Translations under genes and position numbers: made by a program
The notes under the pieces: model-generated
What the model was told of the DNA's origin: nothing
The model's input: only the letters and a program-made list of their open reading frames with translations
Database searches by the model: none
Part shown: positions 15,979 through 22,546 of the stretch, piece by piece
Position numbering within the stretch: position 1 is the stretch's first letter
Layout of the letters: each line of letters starts with the position of its first letter
DNA from: a virus
Virus record (IMG/VR): IMGVR_UViG_3300036766_000685
Location: 1-30,041 of that record
Length of the DNA: 30,041 nt
Strand: one strand, 5' to 3'

Positions 15979-16880
15979 CAAAACAAATGGAGGTACACAA
16001 CCAAAAAGAATTAGACACCGCCTTAAAAATGGGAGCTGATGTTGCCCCCATCCTACTCGGTAATGCTTTTTATGAGCTGGGTGGAAACTCCCGCGCCACG
16101 TTGTGTGGAAACTCCACCGCCACGTTGTGTGGAAACTCCACCGCCACGTTGTGTGGAAACTCCCGCGCCACGTTGTGGGGAAACTCCACCGCCACGTTGT
16201 GGGACAACTCCACCGCCACGTTGCGGGACAACTCCACCGCCACGTTGCGGGGAAACTCCACCGCCACGTTGTGTGGAAACTCCACCGCCACGTTGCGGGA
16301 CAACTCCACCGCCACGTTGTGGGGAAACTCCACCGCCACGTTGTGGGACAACTCCCGCGCCACGTTGCGGGACAACTCACGCGCCAACGCATCAGAAGCA
16401 AGCCAGCTGTCTGCCTTCGACAAATCAAGCATCATAGCTGCGCGCTACGTTGCCATAACAAAGCACCATAACACTGTAAAAACAAAAGGCGGGATAGTTA
16501 TTGCTATCCCGGTTGTCAAAACCGCGAAAGTATGGTGTGAGTTTTACGCAGTCCCTATCAAGAAAGGCGTGGCTGTTTTATTCAAAGCAGTTGGAGATGA
16601 CTTCCAAAGTTCAAGAGGCGGTGTATTTTATACGCCTGGGACTAAGCCTGAAGCCCCAGATTGGGACGGTGGAAGAGCCGAGTGTGGCGGTGGCCTTCAC
16701 TTCTCACCGTGTCCCAAATTGGCCAAATCAATGAACCAGGACGCTAAGCGATTTGTGGCCTGTCCCATAAAGGTCTCGGAAATTAAAGTCCATTATCCGG
16801 CTCAATATCCTAATAAGGTAAAAGCCCCTCGGGTATTCGGAGCGTGCTACGAGGTGGATATAGAGGGTAACCGCATCTAG
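15975..16880 (+). CDS. Tandem-repeat beta-solenoid-like protein with conserved C-terminal phage domain
   Basis: ATG 15975 follows AGGAGA by about nine bases. Residues 37-140 are thirteen 8-residue repeats of the type (G/D)NS(T/R)ATL(C/W/R), the last one degenerate. Such octads resemble the repeated ATV/ATL patterns of predicted right-handed beta-helix proteins. Residues about 150-301 are a separate domain: AVLFKAV, PDWDGG, then ECGGGLHFS and VKAPRVFGACYEVD. I recognise this pattern from phage hypothetical proteins (probably DUF7666-like). Base use is visibly more AT-rich than the neighbours outside the repeats, consistent with acquisition. A surface or host-interaction role is possible; function is not known. 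Confidence 0.75.
   Translation: MTKQMEVHNQKELDTALKMGADVAPILLGNAFYELGGNSRATLCGNSTATLCGNSTATLCGNSRATLWGNSTATLWDNSTATLRDNSTATLRGNSTATLCGNSTATLRDNSTATLWGNSTATLWDNSRATLRDNSRANASEASQLSAFDKSSIIAARYVAITKHHNTVKTKGGIVIAIPVVKTAKVWCEFYAVPIKKGVAVLFKAVGDDFQSSRGGVFYTPGTKPEAPDWDGGRAECGGGLHFSPCPKLAKSMNQDAKRFVACPIKVSEIKVHYPAQYPNKVKAPRVFGACYEVDIEGNRI
16083..16394 (+). repeat. 24-bp tandem repeat, 13 units
   Basis: Thirteen contiguous 24-bp units with consensus GGAAACTCCACCGCCACGTT plus a variable last codon and first-codon variation. They differ at only a few positions, so the array is young. Because 24 is a multiple of three, unit gain or loss keeps the frame. There are no unique spacers, so it is not a CRISPR array. 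Confidence 0.95.
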
Positions 16881-16890
16881 GAGATGACTT

Positions 16891-17106
16891 GTGAAGCTTT
16901 CTGAATTAAGGAAGGGCCAACGGTTCTATATTAAAGGGAAGTATTTCCAGGTCAGCGGAAAGCTGATCGACAAGAGCGGCGGGTCCGCTGTCGTAATCTA
17001 TGATGGCGAGACTTCCAGAATCCAGCGGGGTCCCGGCGCCATAATGTGGTGGGTGTGCAACGACACGCAATCGGTCGGCCGGCCCTGTCCGCTGTGCTGG
17101 AACTGA
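16891..17106 (+). CDS. Small beta-barrel-like ORF, C-terminus replaced by the repeat
   Basis: GTG 16891 has AGGAGA six bases upstream. The first 43 residues (LSELRKGQRFYIKG, then GGSAVVIYDGETSR) look like a small SH3- or KOW-like beta protein common in phages, which normally continues with more beta strands. Here the frame enters the 89-bp repeat at base 17020 and ends with the same 28-residue tail seen at 14656-14814. The native C-terminus is therefore probably lost. Deleting the 89 bp would fuse it in frame to the ORF at 17109. Confidence 0.6.
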   Translation: MKLSELRKGQRFYIKGKYFQVSGKLIDKSGGSAVVIYDGETSRIQRGPGAIMWWVCNDTQSVGRPCPLCWN

Positions 17107-17108
17107 CG
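17020..17108 (+). repeat. Repeat copy 3 (89 bp)
   Basis: Identical over all 89 bp to copy 1 at 14728-14816, in the same orientation. It ends one base before the ATG at 17109. Copy 1 is likewise followed closely by an ATG whose first residues would be MRW, so the right edge may include the start context of a following gene. Confidence 0.95.
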
Positions 17109-17282
17109 ATGCGATGGAAAAGAAAAGACCGCCCTTGCCGAGTCAAAACCAGATTTCTCTTTTTTCCTAAACGAATCGGCTCCGAATGGCGGTGGCTGGA
17201 GATCGCCTCTTGGGTCGAGGTATTCAACGATACCGGCGGGTTCTATGATCCGCGTGAGTGGACAGAAAAGCGGTGGCATTGA
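17109..17282 (+). CDS. Small conserved-looking phage protein
   Basis: This 57-aa basic protein starts at the ATG directly after repeat copy 3 and overlaps the next gene's start by one base (TGATG). It contains TRFLFFPKRI, then EWRWLEIASW and a Trp-rich end (REWTEKRWH), a pattern I associate with small single-domain phage proteins of unknown function. No ribosome binding site is obvious because the upstream sequence is the repeat, so its native leader may have been displaced. Confidence 0.6.
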   Translation: MRWKRKDRPCRVKTRFLFFPKRIGSEWRWLEIASWVEVFNDTGGFYDPREWTEKRWH

Positions 17283-17740
17283 TGCGCTGGAAGGAACTGC
17301 CCCAACACCTGGTCGCACGGGTGCGATACGACAGCGGGCCGGCACGGCTCCCCGGAGGATCCGCGTTGCCGAAGGCCATACCGATCGGCCTTAAAGGCAA
17401 TCCTGCAGGACGGAAGATGAACAAATGGGAGCACTCTTACATGATCGAGTTGCAGCTCCGCCAGGCGGCCGGCGAGATAATCGACTTCCATTGGCAGAGC
17501 GTGAACCTGCGCCTGGCCTCCGGAACCTGGTATCTGCCCGATTTCGATCTCCTGATGCCGAGCGGCCGCACCCGCCTGGTCGAGGTTAAAGGCTTCATGC
17601 GCGACGACTCTGCCGTCAAAATCAAGGTGGCGGCCGAAATGTATTCCTGTTTCGAGTTTGAGCTGGTTACGAGGCCCAAGGGCGCCAACGGCTTCGTGAC
17701 CGTGTGGACGGCTAACCTTGGCGCTCTTCGGAGGCGTTAA
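17282..17740 (+). CDS. PD-(D/E)XK nuclease, DUF1064-like
   Basis: ATG 17282 overlaps the previous stop and avoids the longer TTG start at 17258. The 152-aa protein has MNKWEHSYMIELQLRQ, a Trp/Phe-containing strand, then YLPDF (Pro86-Asp87) and LVEVKGF (Glu101, Lys103), the PD...ExK catalytic pattern. It continues with DDSAVKIKVAAEMY, typical of DUF1064-type phage endonucleases. These are predicted to cut DNA, possibly recombination or replication intermediates such as Holliday junctions. Fold and metal-binding residues are visible; the substrate is inferred. The next gene starts immediately after the TAA. Confidence 0.82.
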   Translation: MRWKELPQHLVARVRYDSGPARLPGGSALPKAIPIGLKGNPAGRKMNKWEHSYMIELQLRQAAGEIIDFHWQSVNLRLASGTWYLPDFDLLMPSGRTRLVEVKGFMRDDSAVKIKVAAEMYSCFEFELVTRPKGANGFVTVWTANLGALRRR

Positions 17741-18058
17741 ATGTGGAACCCATTACTTCCAGTCCATCCAGTGTCTTGGGTGATCGCTACAACTGCACAG
17801 CCTTGCAGCGAGATTGACCTATCCATCCCTTTCCTGTGGGGGGTGATGGCTACGGCCTTCCTGCTGTTGTTTCTCTTCCTGGTGGCCGTGTGGGGCTTCG
17901 GATTCAAGGTTATCACGGTGGATCTGCCCGATCCGCCTCCGGGCTACTTTCAATCTAAGGTCGAATTGAGAGGGAGTGATATCCAGGCTGGGGATGTTGT
18001 TTCCTTTGAGGGTCTGGATTCTCCAAATCCCAAAGTAACCGTGGTTCGACCTAAATGA
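17741..18058 (+). CDS. Single-pass membrane protein, unknown function
   Basis: The 105-aa product starts directly after the nuclease stop. It has one strong membrane helix at about residues 30-56 (FLWGVMATAFLLLFLFLV) and a C-terminal soluble domain of about 50 residues with beta character and Pro-rich linker (DLPDPPPGYF). It is the last gene before the terminator at 18112. It could be a superinfection-exclusion or envelope protein, but nothing specific supports that. Confidence 0.65.
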   Translation: MWNPLLPVHPVSWVIATTAQPCSEIDLSIPFLWGVMATAFLLLFLFLVAVWGFGFKVITVDLPDPPPGYFQSKVELRGSDIQAGDVVSFEGLDSPNPKVTVVRPK

Positions 18059-18111
18059 CTTCCCTCCGGAGCGACCGGAGAGAACGGCGGGCCCCTGCCG
18101 TTGAGTGAGGT

Positions 18112-18151
18112 CAGGCGCCGGAGAGGTTCCCTAACCGCTTCCGGCGCCTTT
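18112..18151 (+). terminator. Rho-independent terminator, copy 1
   Basis: A perfect 10-bp stem AGGCGCCGGA/TCCGGCGCCT with an inner GGTT/AACC stem, then TTTAATTTT. The 40 bp are identical to 19280-19319. It closes the transcript that includes the nuclease and membrane protein. Confidence 0.85.
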
Positions 18152-18157
18152 AATTTT

Positions 18158-18190
18158 CTGGGTATCTGCTCTTAGATACCCAGTAAGAGC
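18158..18190 (+). promoter_or_regulatory. Overlapping alternative hairpins after the terminator
   Basis: CTGGGTATCT/AGATACCCAG (10 bp, 18158-18183) and GCTCTTA/TAAGAGC (18168-18190) share bases, so only one can form at a time. This may be a back-up terminator or the start of a leader. The rest of the 332-base gap (18059-18390) holds the terminator at 18112, the palindrome at 18254 and a GGAGG site before 18391; I see no gene. Confidence 0.45.
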
Positions 18191-18253
18191 AGCCTGAGGC
18201 TCCTACGGGAGCTCGGGCGAGTGACAAAAAGCGGGACCGTTTCACGGCAAGGG

Positions 18254-18270
18254 TTGACAAAATTTGTCAA
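18254..18270. promoter_or_regulatory. 17-bp palindrome overlapping a TTGACA -35 element
   Basis: TTGACAAAATTTGTCAA is a perfect inverted repeat with a single central A. It lies 120 bases before the 292-aa gene. No good -10 is visible at 17 bases, but the site is related to the palindromes at 15556-15593, suggesting one regulator reads both. Confidence 0.55.
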
Positions 18271-18390
18271 GTGGTGAACGAAGAATCAATGAGTTACGGG
18301 TGTTAAAGGCTGGAGCGGTAATTGCATAGTTAAAGACGGGGACACTGAAGTTCCCAAAAAAACCAGCGCTGAGCTGGGTGGAGGAAAAAA

Positions 18391-19269
18391 ATGAAGGTAC
18401 AGGTAAACTACACACTGAGTAAGTTAGGACAAAAACACGCAATCCTCGCCGGCCAACCCTCCGGACGAAACCACAGAGTGGAAATGGATCTAGATCCCGG
18501 GGTCGTGGATCTCTCGTCGATCGATGAGCACGGATCGATCAGTATCACAATAATCAATGAATTTTCATCCCATCCGACTCATGGTGAAGTCGAGTCCTTC
18601 ATTCTTGTACAGAGAGAAAAACAGTCGGAAGAAAAAGAAGAGAGACAAAAGAGATCCCTCGCAACTCTGATAGAACTCCTGAACGAAGGTTGTTCTGGGT
18701 GGATCTGCCATGACGGTCAAGAAATTGTAACACCGCGCCCTTGGGCCAATATCTACCGGAATGATGTAGATCCTCGGTTGTGGGATCAAGCCGTCGCCCT
18801 TATTTTAGTTCAGCAAAAGGAGAAAAAGAGGTTGAAAGAATCGGAGGAACAGCTCCGCCAGGTGGAGCTTGATAGGTTTAAATCCGAGAAGACATCAGAA
18901 CGTCATTCCTGGATCCGGGAAAACGGGTCTGAAAAACTGCGAAAAAATCTGTCTCACGGGATGGAGTGTCGTCGGACGTATGTGTCTGAGAGACTCTCTC
19001 ATGATTTTCCGGGTTGGATCTTCCCCACAAAAGGTACTGTAAGAGAAGTAATCTGTTGTGAGTCAGAGGAACTGGATCTCTTTGACCGACTCAAAACTAC
19101 CGCCGGCTTGAACGAATTTGAACTTAAATTCGTTCAAGAATATGAAAAATGTCCTGACGGTGGTGGGTGCGAGGAGTGCGACGACGATGGAGACCACATT
19201 TCTAAATCATACCGGATCGTGAGGGCTCACTGTGCGGTGTTGGAGGAAGACGTGTGGTTTCTGGTCTAG
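18391..19269 (+). CDS. 292-aa orphan (moron-like) protein of unknown function
   Basis: ATG 18391 has GGAGG seven bases upstream. The protein has a beta-rich N-terminus (about residues 1-75), a long Glu/Lys/Arg helix (76-95 and again 143-180) and a Cys-containing C-terminal region with CPDGGGCEECDDDGD that may bind metal. No family is recognised. Identical terminators lie before and after it, and it has its own palindromic upstream site, so it is transcribed as a single-gene unit. That is the usual structure of a moron, a late-acquired gene with its own control, often expressed in lysogens. Function unknown. Confidence 0.75.
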   Translation: MKVQVNYTLSKLGQKHAILAGQPSGRNHRVEMDLDPGVVDLSSIDEHGSISITIINEFSSHPTHGEVESFILVQREKQSEEKEERQKRSLATLIELLNEGCSGWICHDGQEIVTPRPWANIYRNDVDPRLWDQAVALILVQQKEKKRLKESEEQLRQVELDRFKSEKTSERHSWIRENGSEKLRKNLSHGMECRRTYVSERLSHDFPGWIFPTKGTVREVICCESEELDLFDRLKTTAGLNEFELKFVQEYEKCPDGGGCEECDDDGDHISKSYRIVRAHCAVLEEDVWFLV

Positions 19270-19279
19270 ATAGATGAGC

Positions 19280-19319
19280 CAGGCGCCGGAGAGGTTCCCT
19301 AACCGCTTCCGGCGCCTTT
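19280..19319 (+). terminator. Rho-independent terminator, copy 2
   Basis: Same 40 bp as 18112-18151, including the 10-bp stem and inner GGTT/AACC, followed here by a run of T. It ends the 292-aa gene and isolates the packaging genes downstream. Confidence 0.88.
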
Positions 19320-19346
19320 TTTCGTCTTGATCGCCGGCATACCAAA

Positions 19347-19354
19347 GTATTACG
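19347..19354 (+). promoter_or_regulatory. GTATTACG box upstream of terS
   Basis: The same 8-mer as in the early promoters, ending nine bases before ATG 19364. A TTGATC at 19327-19332 may be a -35 with a 15-base spacer to TATTAC, so the box would overlap the -10. It links packaging-gene control to the RHH regulator. Confidence 0.45.
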
Positions 19355-19363
19355 ATCGACGGC

Positions 19364-19900
19364 ATGGATCCCGACCTAACCGCGAAGCAGCTCCGTTTCT
19401 GTGAGGAATATCTCATCGATTTGAACGCCACCCAGGCCGCAATCCGCGCCGGCTACTCGAAACATTCGGCCCGGTTCATCGGTCAGGAGAACCTAACAAA
19501 ACCCAACATTCGAACCAAAATTCTCTGGCTGATGGAAGAGCGGTCAAAGAAGACCGGGATCACGGTAGAGCGCGTGCTGGAGCACCTTGCCGCGTGCGGC
19601 TTCTCGCTCATCACTGATCTTATTTCCTGGGACGCTCAGGGAAACGTAACGATTCTGCCTTCGGCCGACCTGAAGGGGCCCGCCGGCGTCGCCCGGTTCT
19701 CACAGAAGGATGGGTCGATCTCGGTCAAAATGCACGACAAGATCCGCGCGTTGATCGCGCTGGGGAACCATTTGGATATGTTCGGCAAGATCCGAGGCCG
19801 CGGGGAAGACCTGCCCGATGCGCCGGCAGCCCACGGGGATGACAAAGACTGGCCGCTGCGCCTCATTACCAAGGTGCCCGACGGCGATTGGACGATGTAA
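19364..19900 (+). CDS. terS: Terminase small subunit
   Basis: The 178-aa protein opens with LTAKQLRFCEEYLIDLNATQAAIRAGYS, the DNA-recognition helix-turn-helix signature of the Terminase_2 small-subunit family. It then has VERVLEHLAACGFSLITDLI and a DKIRALIALGNHLDMF segment, also typical. Small terminases recognise the phage packaging site and hand DNA to the large subunit. Length fits the family. A terminator and a GTATTACG box lie just upstream, so this begins a new transcript. Unusually, about 640 bases holding two ORFs separate it from the large subunit. Confidence 0.9.
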   Translation: MDPDLTAKQLRFCEEYLIDLNATQAAIRAGYSKHSARFIGQENLTKPNIRTKILWLMEERSKKTGITVERVLEHLAACGFSLITDLISWDAQGNVTILPSADLKGPAGVARFSQKDGSISVKMHDKIRALIALGNHLDMFGKIRGRGEDLPDAPAAHGDDKDWPLRLITKVPDGDWTM

Positions 19901-20086
19901 ATGCGCTTCCCAAAAACAGAACAATACCAGGGTCATGAGTACATCTTAGTCGGCTGGGATGAGCTGACTCAGTTCACCCTCGAACAGTGGGAATTGATGA
20001 GCGCCCGGAGCAGATGTCGAGTTCTGCGGCCAAGAGGCTGGGTTAAGATCGCCGACGTTATTTCGGTTAAGGAGGACTGTGAGTGA
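19901..20086 (+). CDS. 61-aa chimeric ORF carrying a copied TerL Walker B segment
   Basis: ATG 19901 follows the terS stop directly, with no clear ribosome binding site. Residues 8-33 (YQGHEYILVGWDELTQ and on) are nearly identical to TerL residues around Asp152-Glu153, including the Walker B acidic pair. The remaining residues are unrelated, ending in KEDCE. It has no Walker A and no nuclease part, so it cannot be an ATPase by itself. It may be a recombination relic, or a short protein that competes for TerL contacts. Natural function is uncertain. Confidence 0.5.
   Translation: MRFPKTEQYQGHEYILVGWDELTQFTLEQWELMSARSRCRVLRPRGWVKIADVISVKEDCE
19922..19999 (+). repeat. 78-bp partial duplication of terL (matches 20958-21035)
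   Basis: 72 of 78 bases match, offset by 1036 bases, same strand and same frame. Homology stops abruptly on the right and within a few bases on the left. Three of six differences change an amino acid. Confidence 0.9.
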
Positions 20087-20100
20087 TCTCGGGTTCTGGA

Positions 20101-20210
20101 GAGAGAGCAAAAACGTTATTTCTAACAAACCTGGAGGAAGAGTTGCCATGAGAACAGAAGACTGCCGACCATCCGATGAAAGCACGAGAGAGAGCGAAAA
20201 CGTTATTTCT
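20101..20210 (+). repeat. Pair of 23-bp direct repeats 87 bp apart
   Basis: Copies at 20101-20123 and 20188-20210 (GAGAGAGC then AAAACGTTATTTCT) match at 22 of 23 bases and are in the same frame, encoding RES(K/E)NVIS. A 10-bp part, ACGTTATTTC, also occurs at 20055-20064. Confidence 0.85.
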
Positions 20211-20540
20211 GCATTGTCCGCCGCCGCTCAAGACCGTCGACGCGCTCAAAATATGGGTCAAAACCGCCTCGTCGCCGGCGCATCCGTCGAAAAGGCTAGG
20301 CCGGAAGTTCCTTCCGCGTGTGAAAACCTACACCATAATGTCGAAAGCTTGGTGAACAAGGTTGAACTTCTCCGACAGAGATTAGAGCCACTGTGCCAAT
20401 CTTCGATGCCCGACGCGCCGGCAGATCCGCTATCACAGGGTGCAGAGGCACCCCTGGCGACTTACATTTGGGGAGAGGCCAGCAAAGTCTCCGACGTAAT
20501 CATGGTTCTGGACTCGCTCCTTCACCGGCTGCAAATCTAA
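20148..20540 (+). CDS. Hypothetical 130-aa protein between terS and terL
   Basis: ATG 20148 has GGAGGA eight bases upstream and is preferred; a GTG at 20079 is in frame but only three bases from its GGAGG. The N-terminal half is polar and carries a RESENVIS motif. The C-terminal half is helical (HHNVESLVNKVELLRQRLEPLC, then a second helix), a heptad-like pattern suggesting oligomerisation. It ends exactly before the terL ATG. It might be a packaging accessory protein, but no family is recognised. Confidence 0.6.
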   Translation: MRTEDCRPSDESTRESENVISALSAAAQDRRRAQNMGQNRLVAGASVEKARPEVPSACENLHHNVESLVNKVELLRQRLEPLCQSSMPDAPADPLSQGAEAPLATYIWGEASKVSDVIMVLDSLLHRLQI

Positions 20541-22106
20541 ATGGGCCTTGGTCTTCCGCCTCCGCTGACGCCCCCACCGATCATTAAAGTGGGGGACGAC
20601 GGCCTGCAAGAGTACATCCGCGGCCGCCTGCTCGACACTTACACCCCCTGGCCGAAGCAACGCGAGTTTCACATCTCGAAGGCGCCTTATCGATTATTCG
20701 GAGGCGCCGCCGGCCCGGGCAAGACCCTGGCGATCCTCTTCGAGGCGATCAAGATCGCCGCACAGAAATACGACCAACCCGTCAACACGCTGATTCTTCG
20801 CCGCACGTTCTCGGAACTCCAGGGCGTCATCGACACCTTCATGCGCCTTGTGCCTCGCGACCTCTACCGCTCTTACAACGATTCGAAGCATATCGTTCGC
20901 TGGAAGAACGGATCCTCGACGCGATTTGGCTTCGCGGCCAAGGAAAAGGATATCTGGCAATACCAGGGCCATGAGTACATCTTCGTTGGCTGGGATGAGC
21001 TGACTCAGTTCACCCTCAAACAGTGGCAACTGATGTCGGCATGGTGCCGATCGCCGCAGGGCCCCGGCAAGATGGCCGGAGCTACCAATCCGATCGGCCC
21101 GGGTCACGCCTGGGTCAACGCCCTGTGGCGGAAGAAGGTGCGGGCCCCTGGCATGGAGGCTGACGCCGAATACAACCCGGCCGAATATGAGTTTTTCCCG
21201 GCAACCCTGGCAGACAACCCCGTCTATTCAGCGGACACGCCGGCGGGACGCTCCTACCGATCTAAACTCGACGCGCTGCCTGCACATCTGCGAAAGGCCC
21301 TCAAAGAAGGCCGCTGGGATATCCTGGCTGGCGTCTACTTCGAGAACTTCAACGCCGAGACGATGGTCATTCGCCCGGAGACGATGCCGCTGCGCCCCTG
21401 GTCGCCCAGGTGGCTCTCGATCGATTGGGGATTCGATCATCCGGCCGCGGTGTACTGGCACGCGACAGGCGAAGATGGAGTCACGTACACTTACCGAGAA
21501 TTTGTCGTCAGGAAATTGGGGCCCAGGAGCCTGGCCCACGAGATCATGGATCGGAGCCGGATCCCGGAGTGGCAGCGTCAGAATCCAGTCCCAGGGCAAA
21601 ATCGGAACGCGACCCACGAGAACATCAGCGAAATCTGGCTCTCTCCCGATGCCTACGCCAAGCGCACCGATGAGGACACGATCGCGAGGCAAATGGAGCA
21701 GGTCTTTACCGCGAACAACTTCCCCGCGCCGTCGCCGGCGGACAACGATCGCCGCGGTGGCTGGATGCTTATGTACCAAATGCTCGACTCAGGCACTTGG
21801 AAGCTCGGAAGCAGTTGCCCGGATCTGGTCGAGATCCTGCCGCAGCTCCAGCGCGACTATGAGCATGACGTGGAGGACATCTTGAAAGTAGACGGAGACG
21901 ACCCGGCCGACTCGGCCAGGTACGGGATCAAGAGCAGGCTTTCACCTGGTCGCGAACCTTCCGAAGTGAGGATCGCCCGAAAGGTCACTTCTGAAGATCC
22001 GACCATCCGCGCCATCCAGGCAATGAAGGCCGCGGCCGCTGAAAAGAAACACGCGGAACCGATCCGCCGACATCCAGCCAGGTTTAAGCCTAGGCGACGT
22101 CGATGA
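20541..22106 (+). CDS. terL: Terminase large subunit (ATPase and nuclease)
   Basis: The 521-aa protein has an ATPase domain with Walker A GGAAGPGKT (residues 54-62, Lys61) and Walker B VGWDE (Asp152, Glu153). The SATNP-like coupling segment follows (GATNPIG). The nuclease domain begins at SIDWGFD (Asp295) with HPAAVYW. It pumps DNA into the prohead and cuts the concatemer. Length and motif order are normal for the family. ATG 20541 follows the previous stop directly. A 78-bp piece around Walker B is duplicated upstream at 19922-19999. Confidence 0.95.
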   Translation: MGLGLPPPLTPPPIIKVGDDGLQEYIRGRLLDTYTPWPKQREFHISKAPYRLFGGAAGPGKTLAILFEAIKIAAQKYDQPVNTLILRRTFSELQGVIDTFMRLVPRDLYRSYNDSKHIVRWKNGSSTRFGFAAKEKDIWQYQGHEYIFVGWDELTQFTLKQWQLMSAWCRSPQGPGKMAGATNPIGPGHAWVNALWRKKVRAPGMEADAEYNPAEYEFFPATLADNPVYSADTPAGRSYRSKLDALPAHLRKALKEGRWDILAGVYFENFNAETMVIRPETMPLRPWSPRWLSIDWGFDHPAAVYWHATGEDGVTYTYREFVVRKLGPRSLAHEIMDRSRIPEWQRQNPVPGQNRNATHENISEIWLSPDAYAKRTDEDTIARQMEQVFTANNFPAPSPADNDRRGGWMLMYQMLDSGTWKLGSSCPDLVEILPQLQRDYEHDVEDILKVDGDDPADSARYGIKSRLSPGREPSEVRIARKVTSEDPTIRAIQAMKAAAAEKKHAEPIRRHPARFKPRRRR

Positions 22107-22546
22107 AGTGGCTTTCTGCCCACGAGATGGCGAAGGCCAAGGCCGAACGTGAAATGGATTGGCCCGCCCTTGTTGAACTGACTTTTAAAATCATGCGGTT
22201 TAGAATGGCGTTCCTGATGCCTCCGCGCATCACCGTCAGGCAGCCTGTCGTCCGAATCGAGCCAGTCAACGAATTAGAAATCGGACCCTGGGATGGAATT
22301 TACAGAAAGAAAGCCGCCCTGGCGACTTACAACCGCAAAGGAAAAACGCACGGTCAGAGCCCTGAAGCTCGGTTTTCACTCATTTGCCAAGAGTTTGGCG
22401 TCCCTTACGTGAAACCGAAGCGTCTGACAGGGAGTGAGGCGATTGCTCGTCACAAGTATCTTTTTAATTTGGCTTTGTCCGGAGGAAAGCCTTACAATTC
22501 GCCCCAGGATGATTTGGCCCATAAGCAGCTACCGGCATCACCTTGA
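22103..22546 (+). CDS. Hypothetical 147-aa basic protein after terL
   Basis: The gene starts in an ATGA overlap with terL. The product is basic, with a helical N-terminus (MAKAKAEREMDWPALVEL), a hydrophobic patch around residues 33-45, and a Lys/Arg-rich centre. No catalytic motif is visible. A 38-base overlap with the next gene and the terL overlap mark it as part of the head/packaging operon. Function not recognised. Confidence 0.7.
   Translation: MKWLSAHEMAKAKAEREMDWPALVELTFKIMRFRMAFLMPPRITVRQPVVRIEPVNELEIGPWDGIYRKKAALATYNRKGKTHGQSPEARFSLICQEFGVPYVKPKRLTGSEAIARHKYLFNLALSGGKPYNSPQDDLAHKQLPASP

Noticed and set aside
16083-16394. CRISPR-like regular repeats
   Set aside because: Units are contiguous without unique spacers and code for protein.
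21187-21885. 232-aa plus ORF in another frame of terL
   Set aside because: Arg/Ser-rich translation with no sensible start; shadow of terL.
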